NCBI GenBank assembly: GCA_003255025.1
Contig: QANY01004052.1
Location: forward strand, 1 to 64,000
Reading direction: 5' to 3'
Length of the DNA: 64,000 bases
Source: Datisca glomerata
Lineage: Eukaryota > Streptophyta > Magnoliopsida > Cucurbitales > Datiscaceae
A model generated the notes under the pieces. That model was given only the letters and a program-made list of their open reading frames with translations, was not told the origin of the DNA and ran no database searches. The position numbers and the translations under genes are program-made. Numbering within the stretch: the stretch's first letter is position 1; every line of letters starts with the position of its first letter. Positions 59,217-64,000 of this stretch are shown here, piece by piece.

Positions 59217-59860
59217 CTGCAAAATTGATATTATGTGTCATTGGTAATAAACAGAAGGTCAAATTTTCCATATTGTGCATGCTTCATAGTCTCCTTTCGT
59301 TCAGCGATATCAAATAAAGCTGCTACAAGTAGACTCTTCTTAGTGTATGATATCAGTTCAAACTCGCAAACCACATCAATAAAGCTACGAAACTACATTC
59401 TACCACAGGTAATAATGATTACACAAGATTAAACAAACAACTGCTACCTTAGATTTGTTGGCGAATCGTAAAGCAATCCATCTATCTAGACCATACTAGA
59501 ATTATAAATAAATATAAACAGAGTGATTAATAGCCTTAGTTCATACTAGTTTATACTCATACATAACTAAAAAGTGACAAGCCTTACCCAAGTATCACTT
59601 CACTAAAAATTAATTCCCTTGATTCCTAGATGATGTTTCAAAGTTGATGGACAAAGAATATAAAATAATATATTCATTGACAGCATAAACACCAGACACT
59701 TCTCTGTCAGGCTCAGATTTAGTAGTTCAATAATGATGAATGCAAAACTTAAATAATTCGCTTATTTATTTCCTCTCAACTATCTGAGAAAATCTCAAGG
59801 GACCAATCTAACATTCATCCCATGTCGAAAATATTTTCAGAAAAAAGGTAATGTAGAAAT
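59217..59860 (-). other. Intron of glutamate decarboxylase
   Basis: Immediately 5' of the exon starting NRCV, with acceptor AG at 59217-59218. No coding match to the missing GAD N-terminus was seen. The intron continues into the copia element. Confidence 0.6.
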
Positions 59861-59869
59861 GATGAACCT

Positions 59870-60150
59870 TTAGAGTTCTGATCTTTAAAGAAAGATGATG
59901 AGCCTTTAGTTTTGATTTCTTATTGAAAAATACTGAGCTCTTTACAATGAGTAAGGATGTATATATACATATAATCTCTAACGGTTGCCTATGATCTCCA
60001 ACGGATGCCTACTGATGCCTGTGATCGTTTTTTACCAGAAATGGTTAGACACCCACTGTGTTTGGTGAAAGTCTCCGTTCTTCTTCTGTTTTTTGCCTAT
60101 GATGAAGATTTCCTTCTGAGACTGTAATTTCTGCTTCTCTTTCTTCAACA
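59870..60150 (-). repeat. 3' LTR of the young copia
   Basis: Starts at 60150 on the minus strand after the polypurine tract. The end is estimated at about 59870 (a TCATCA stretch), because no second copy is in the window for comparison. Confidence 0.6.
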
Positions 60151-61718
60151 CTCCCCCTCAAGTTGGGTTCGTATAGGTTGATCGATCCCAACTTGTTAAG
60201 TATTCTTTGGAGGTTATTTTTGTTAAGGGCTTTGGTGAAGATGTCGGCCATCTGGTCTTCACTACGTACAAAAGGAATGGTGATTTCTCCCGACTGTACC
60301 TTCTCTCTTATGAAGTGACAGTCCACTTCAATGTGTTTGGTTCTCGCGTGGAAAACGGGGTTCATTGCAATATGACGTGTTGCTTGGTTGTCATAGTGCA
60401 TCTCTATCGGGTTTTTTATCTCAACCTTCATGTCTTGAAGGAGATGTCTAATCCATGTGAGTTCACTAGCAGTGGAGGCCACGGCTCTGTATTCTGCATC
60501 TACACTTGACCTTGCTACAACAGTTTGTTTCTTGCTCTTCCAGGTTACTAGATTTCCACCTACAAAGACACAGAAGCCAGTTGTAGATTTTCTATCATAA
60601 CTACCTGCCCAGTCTGCATCAGTGTATCCAACTACGGAGTTTGCCCCGGTTCTCTTCATCCATATACCTTGACCGGGTGTTCCTTTAAGGTATCTGAATA
60701 TCCTTTCTACGGCTGCCTGGTGATTTGTGCAGGGTGCGTGCATGAATTGACTGATAACGCTAACTGCAAAAGTGATATCTGGTCTTGTAACCGTTAGATA
60801 AATTAGTTTTTCTACTAGTCTCTGATATTGGCCTATATCAATTATTGGTTTGCTATTATTAAGTCCTATTTTCATGTTGGTTTCAATTGGTGTGCTAGCA
60901 GGTTTTTCCCCTATCATGCCTGTTTCTTTTAACAAGTCTAAGATATATTTTCTTTGAGATAGAAACAATCTCTTTTTTGAGTGAGCTATTTCTATCCCTA
61001 GGAAGTACTTCAGTTTTCCTAGATCTTTAATATCAAACTCTCCTTTTAGAAATTGTTGAACACTCCATATTTCATCGTGGTTATTTTCGGTGATGATAAT
61101 GTCATCTACGTAGACTAAAACGATGGTGGTGGAGTTGTTCGTGTGTTTGACGAACATAGATGAGTCAGCAGAGCTTTTGACAAAGTTAATTTTTAAAAGA
61201 GACAAGCTTAATTTTCCATACCATGCCCTTGGTAACCGTTTCAGGCCGTAGATAGCCTTCTTTAATCTACATACCATGGACCGGTGCGTTGCTTTCTCGT
61301 GTCCTGGAGGAAGGGACATATATACTTCTTCTTCCAGGTTTCCTTGGAGGAATGCGTTTTTTACATCCATTTGATATAGTTCCCAGCTGAGGTTGGTGGC
61401 AACGGATAGTAATACTCGGATCGTGTTCATTTTTGCTACTGGAGCGAACGTTTCCTGGTAATCTACTCCATATGTCTGAGTAAATCCCTTGGCGACTAGT
61501 CGGTCTTTATATCTTTCGATAGTGCCGTTGCTGTTGTATTTGGTCTTGTATACCCATTTACATCCTACAGGTTTTTTCCCGTTAGGTAGTGGGATTATAT
61601 CCCAAGTGTCATTCTTTTCCAAGGCTAGAAGTTCTTCATTCATCGTCTTTCTCCATTTGGGGCCGAGTTGGGCTTCTTGATAGGTCTTTGGCTCAACTGT
61701 TTCATCAATTTTGCCCAA
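60045..61718 (-). CDS. copia reverse transcriptase - RNase H (intact 557-codon frame)
   Basis: The frame has every expected RT block: GCKWVYKTKYNSNG (52-65), LVAKGFTQ-x6-YQETFAPVAKM, MDVKNAFLQGNLEEEVYM (117-134), AIYGLKRLPRAWYGK, LVYVDDIIIT (201-210) and FLGIEIA. RNase H blocks follow: YTDADWAGS (365-373), KSKKQTVVARSSVDAEYRA (394-412), DNQATRHIA and RTKHIEVDCHFI (459-470). The polymerase Asp residues of MDVKN and YVDD and the RNase H acidic residues are present. The last ~34 residues are read from the polypurine tract and the LTR. The start is the first Met of this frame; the polyprotein joins upstream integrase through a break near 61720-61830, so a separate start is not meant. Confidence 0.9.
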   Translation of the reverse strand: MGKIDETVEPKTYQEAQLGPKWRKTMNEELLALEKNDTWDIIPLPNGKKPVGCKWVYKTKYNSNGTIERYKDRLVAKGFTQTYGVDYQETFAPVAKMNTIRVLLSVATNLSWELYQMDVKNAFLQGNLEEEVYMSLPPGHEKATHRSMVCRLKKAIYGLKRLPRAWYGKLSLSLLKINFVKSSADSSMFVKHTNNSTTIVLVYVDDIIITENNHDEIWSVQQFLKGEFDIKDLGKLKYFLGIEIAHSKKRLFLSQRKYILDLLKETGMIGEKPASTPIETNMKIGLNNSKPIIDIGQYQRLVEKLIYLTVTRPDITFAVSVISQFMHAPCTNHQAAVERIFRYLKGTPGQGIWMKRTGANSVVGYTDADWAGSYDRKSTTGFCVFVGGNLVTWKSKKQTVVARSSVDAEYRAVASTASELTWIRHLLQDMKVEIKNPIEMHYDNQATRHIAMNPVFHARTKHIEVDCHFIREKVQSGEITIPFVRSEDQMADIFTKALNKNNLQRILNKLGSINLYEPNLRGSVEEREAEITVSEGNLHHRQKTEEERRLSPNTVGV

Positions 61719-61832
61719 GTATGCCCTGCGGATCTTAGAGATTTTATCATAAGATAGGAAATTTTAAATAGGGTATAGAACCTGATGGGACACGTAGTCT
61801 TTTAATCTTGCTGAGGGTTGAGTTTGCCTTGT

Positions 61833-63240
61833 TTACCTTCTTACGATTACTGCTTCATCAGTGACAACTGCCTCATCAGTTGCTCCCCCTGAGGTAGTTT
61901 TCTCAGGCGTGGTTGATGCGGTATCCTGTTCCTGTCTTATGATATCAGAGGAAATAATACTGTTAGGTAGCGGAAACGTTTGGTGGTGGTTATGGTTGTC
62001 GGGGTCCTTTGGGTAATAGGATTTTAGTTCTAAAAATTGTACATCGCGCGAAATGTAGAGTTTATGGTTTATTGGGTCGTAGCACTTATACCCATTTTTC
62101 TCAGCGGAATACCCCAAAAATAGGGTTTTGACAGAGGTTTTGTCCAATTTATCAAGTCTTGGAATGTGTACGAAGCATGTACATCCGAATACTCGTATAT
62201 GATCTAGGTTAATTTTCTTACCCTTGAGAATTTCTAGAGGGCTTTTCAGATGCAATTTTACACTGGGTAACCGATTGATGAGGTAGGTTGCTGTGAGTAT
62301 AGTATCGGGCCAGTATCTTTTGGGTACGTTGTTTTGAAGGAGGAGAGACCTAGTCATTTCAAGAAGGTGTCGGTTTTTGCGTTCTGAGACACCATTTTGT
62401 TGTGGGGTGTGGATACAGGTGGTTTGATGTCGTATACCCTTTTGTTTAAAAAACTCAAAAAGGTGTTGTTAGTATACTCGGTTCCATTGTCAGACCAAAA
62501 GATTTTTATGGTTGTTTCAAATTGAGTTTCAACTAAATTGTTGAACTCTTGAAAACGACTGAAGACTTCATTTTTTGATTTCAAAAGATATAACCATGTG
62601 GTGCGAGAGAAATCATCGATAAATGTAACAAAGTATTTGAATTTATTATATAAATCAACTGGGGCGAGTCCCCAAACATCAGAATGAATTAATTCAAAAC
62701 ATCGTTTTGTCGTACTACTAGATAGTGGAGAGGGTAACCTGGTTTGTTTTGAGAGTTTGCAGACTGAGCAACTGCTAGAGTCTGAATTACAACTGAGTAA
62801 TTTGTTTAGGATTTTATCGAAGGGATGAACGAATCTCCAATGTAATAATTTATCTTTTTGTACTGTACTGGAGGTGGAAAGGCATGTTTTGTCGGTATCT
62901 TCTAAGTAGTACAGACCGTTTCTAAATTTCCTTTCACCAATCTTCCTCCCGGTGACTCGATCCTGAAAAATTACCTTGTCAGGTGAAAAAGTAACATTGT
63001 AGTTTAAGTCTTTGGTTATTTTACTGACGGATAGGAGATTGGAGTTAAAATTGGGTAGACAAAGTACGTTGTTAATGGTTTTTATGAAAAGTGTGGTGGA
63101 CCCTATGCCAAAAATTGGAACTTTATTTCCATTGGCTACCGTCACGTGTTGTGGTTTTTCTAATTTAGTGAGATTGTGTAGATTTTTTGTGTTATGAGTC
63201 ATGTGGTCTGAGGGACCAGAGTCTATTATCCAGTGTTCTA
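61833..63240 (-). pseudogene. copia protease end and integrase (frame broken)
   Basis: IIDSGPSDHMTHNTKN near 63190-63240 is the protease active site (DSG). The GAG-pre-integrase / HHCC region reads LLHWRFVHPFDKILNKLLSC and CSVCKLSKQ. The integrase core follows: ELIHSDVWGLAPV, YFVTFIDDFSRTTWLYLLKS, FWSDNGTEYTNN and, after a frame change at about 62356, MTRSLLLQNNVPKRYWPD, RVFGCTCFVHIP and FLGYSAEKNGYKCYDP. The D,D pair of the core is visible; the third acidic residue should lie near the frame change at 62356. One frameshift there and another near 61830 break the polyprotein. Confidence 0.85.
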
Positions 63241-63481
63241 AGTTATAACAAAAATTTGCAGATTTAGAAAAACAATTGACAGTATTGCAAATAGATGAAC
63301 CTCAGGTATCACGCAAAAATTCTTCGAATTGTTTGAGCAGTGTAGCCATCTGTGCGTTGTTGTCTGTGTGCAGATATGCCCTAACGGATCCGGATCTGTC
63401 CATTTCCTCCATTCGATCGGGTCGGTACCCATTACCCGAACCGGGTCCATCTGTCATGTGGGCTCTGCGGTCTCGGTCGGG

Positions 63482-63982
63482 TCACGACCCGTAACCCGCT
63501 CCGCTGAAGCCCTCGGTATAAAAGGGGACTTTCTTCGCGGAGCCCCTTCGCTCGTCACTCTTCGCGCAGCTCCCTCGCTCGTCATTCCCGCGCTCCTTCT
63601 GGAACTTTCTCTGGTTCTGCCGGAGATGAGGGTGCAGGTTCCAGCACCGGTCGTGGGTGTGCCCTTCCTTTCGGCATTGGCTGCAGTTCACCGGCTCGCC
63701 TGGCTATCTGCGGTGCCTTCCCCCTTCCCTAGGGTTAGGGTTTCGGAGGGAGTCGTGGGTCTCCATGGCTAGTGCCTCCGCCTTGTCATCTCTGGTACTC
63801 ATCACTCGTCGCTTGGTTTCTTCTCTTTGAAACATGGCTGAGACCGTGGCAAAAGTTGGCTTCTCTGTCGACATCAAGATCTGAGCCCGGAACGTCTCGT
63901 AGCTTGAGTCGAGAGCCGTCAAGAAATGGAACACCATATCCTGCTCAGCCCGTTCTTGGAGTTCCTTCAGGTCAGTGGTCAT
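63482..63982 (-). pseudogene. copia gag C-terminal part with zinc knuckle
   Basis: Minus-strand frames: MTTDLKELQERAEQDMVFHF, LTALDSSYETFRAQILM and FATVSAMFQREETKRR (63982-63704), typical of copia gag. Then, in another frame, the CCHC knuckle MNCSQCRKEGHTHDRCW (63691-63640) is intact as C-x2-C-x4-H-x4-C. A frame change lies near 63700. Confidence 0.85.
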
Positions 63983-64000
63983 CGGTCTTAGGGTTTCAAG

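Larger units (their letters stand above)
59870..64000 (-). mobile_element. Ty1/copia retrotransposon inside the GAD intron (5' end outside)
   Basis: A polypurine tract (CTTGAGGGGGAG) is followed at 60150 by a 3' LTR start TGTTGAAGAAAGAGAAGCAG on the minus strand. Upstream of it, RT-RNase H, integrase, protease, zinc knuckle and the end of gag run continuously to the window end. Long intact frames (557, 282 and 174 codons) show that it is the youngest element here. The 5' LTR and most of gag lie outside. Confidence 0.88.

Noticed and set aside
60207..60509. Plus-strand open frame of 100 codons
   Set aside because: Antisense of the intact copia RNase H region; no resemblance of its own.

Overview
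The window is nuclear DNA of a flowering plant, most likely a eudicot. It is AT-rich, its genes have introns with GT-AG borders, and it holds plant-type Ty1/copia, gypsy-like, hAT, CACTA and L1-type elements. Three host genes are supported, all on the minus strand: (1) a complete R2R3-MYB factor of the MYB52/MYB54 group (11033-12939, three exons, 243 aa); (2) DPB2, the second subunit of DNA polymerase epsilon (28128-32379, 13 exons, about 529 aa), with two TTTCCCGCC E2F-type sites just upstream; (3) the 3' part of a glutamate decarboxylase gene (56248-59216, four exons, 402 aa) with the PLP lysine motif and a C-terminal calmodulin-binding-like segment. The first ~95 residues of the decarboxylase are missing because a copia element fills the rest of the window upstream. 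An unrecognised, apparently frameshifted coding scrap lies at 27047-27345.

Layout. 1-1602: decayed copia pol plus 3' LTR. 2098-9684: a decayed copia element whose 5' LTR is split by a 2.9-kb hAT element (2187-5085, near-perfect 8-bp target duplication). 9690-13800: the MYB gene, a GA microsatellite and a perfect 162-bp palindrome. 14731-19888: a reverse-strand copia with both LTRs and a tRNA-Met-type primer site. 20808-21090: a graded CTT/CTTGTT/CTTGTG microsatellite. 21335-22740: a tandem array of ~80-bp units, each carrying a 23-bp hairpin and its reverse complement, with an orientation flip. 26590-26640: assembly gap and poly-G. 28128-32490: DPB2 and its promoter. 33121-36430: a gypsy-like non-autonomous LTR element. 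36640-37510: a decayed plant-mobile-domain gene. 37591-42345: a non-autonomous CACTA element. 44340-51560: an L1-type LINE on the minus strand, split by a 2.2-kb solo LTR (46019-48226). 52870-55560: a second, 5'-truncated LINE on the plus strand. 56248-59216: glutamate decarboxylase. About 59870-64000: a comparatively young copia.

The host genes are not functionally linked to each other. The most unusual signals are repeat-based. The compound hairpin unit of the 21.3-22.7 kb array reappears once, 50 of 52 bases identical, inside the solo LTR 25 kb away, which suggests that the array grew from an LTR segment. A 52-bp piece of one copia's own 5' LTR sits inside its pol region. The 162-bp palindrome abuts an ambiguous base and may be real or an assembly artefact.
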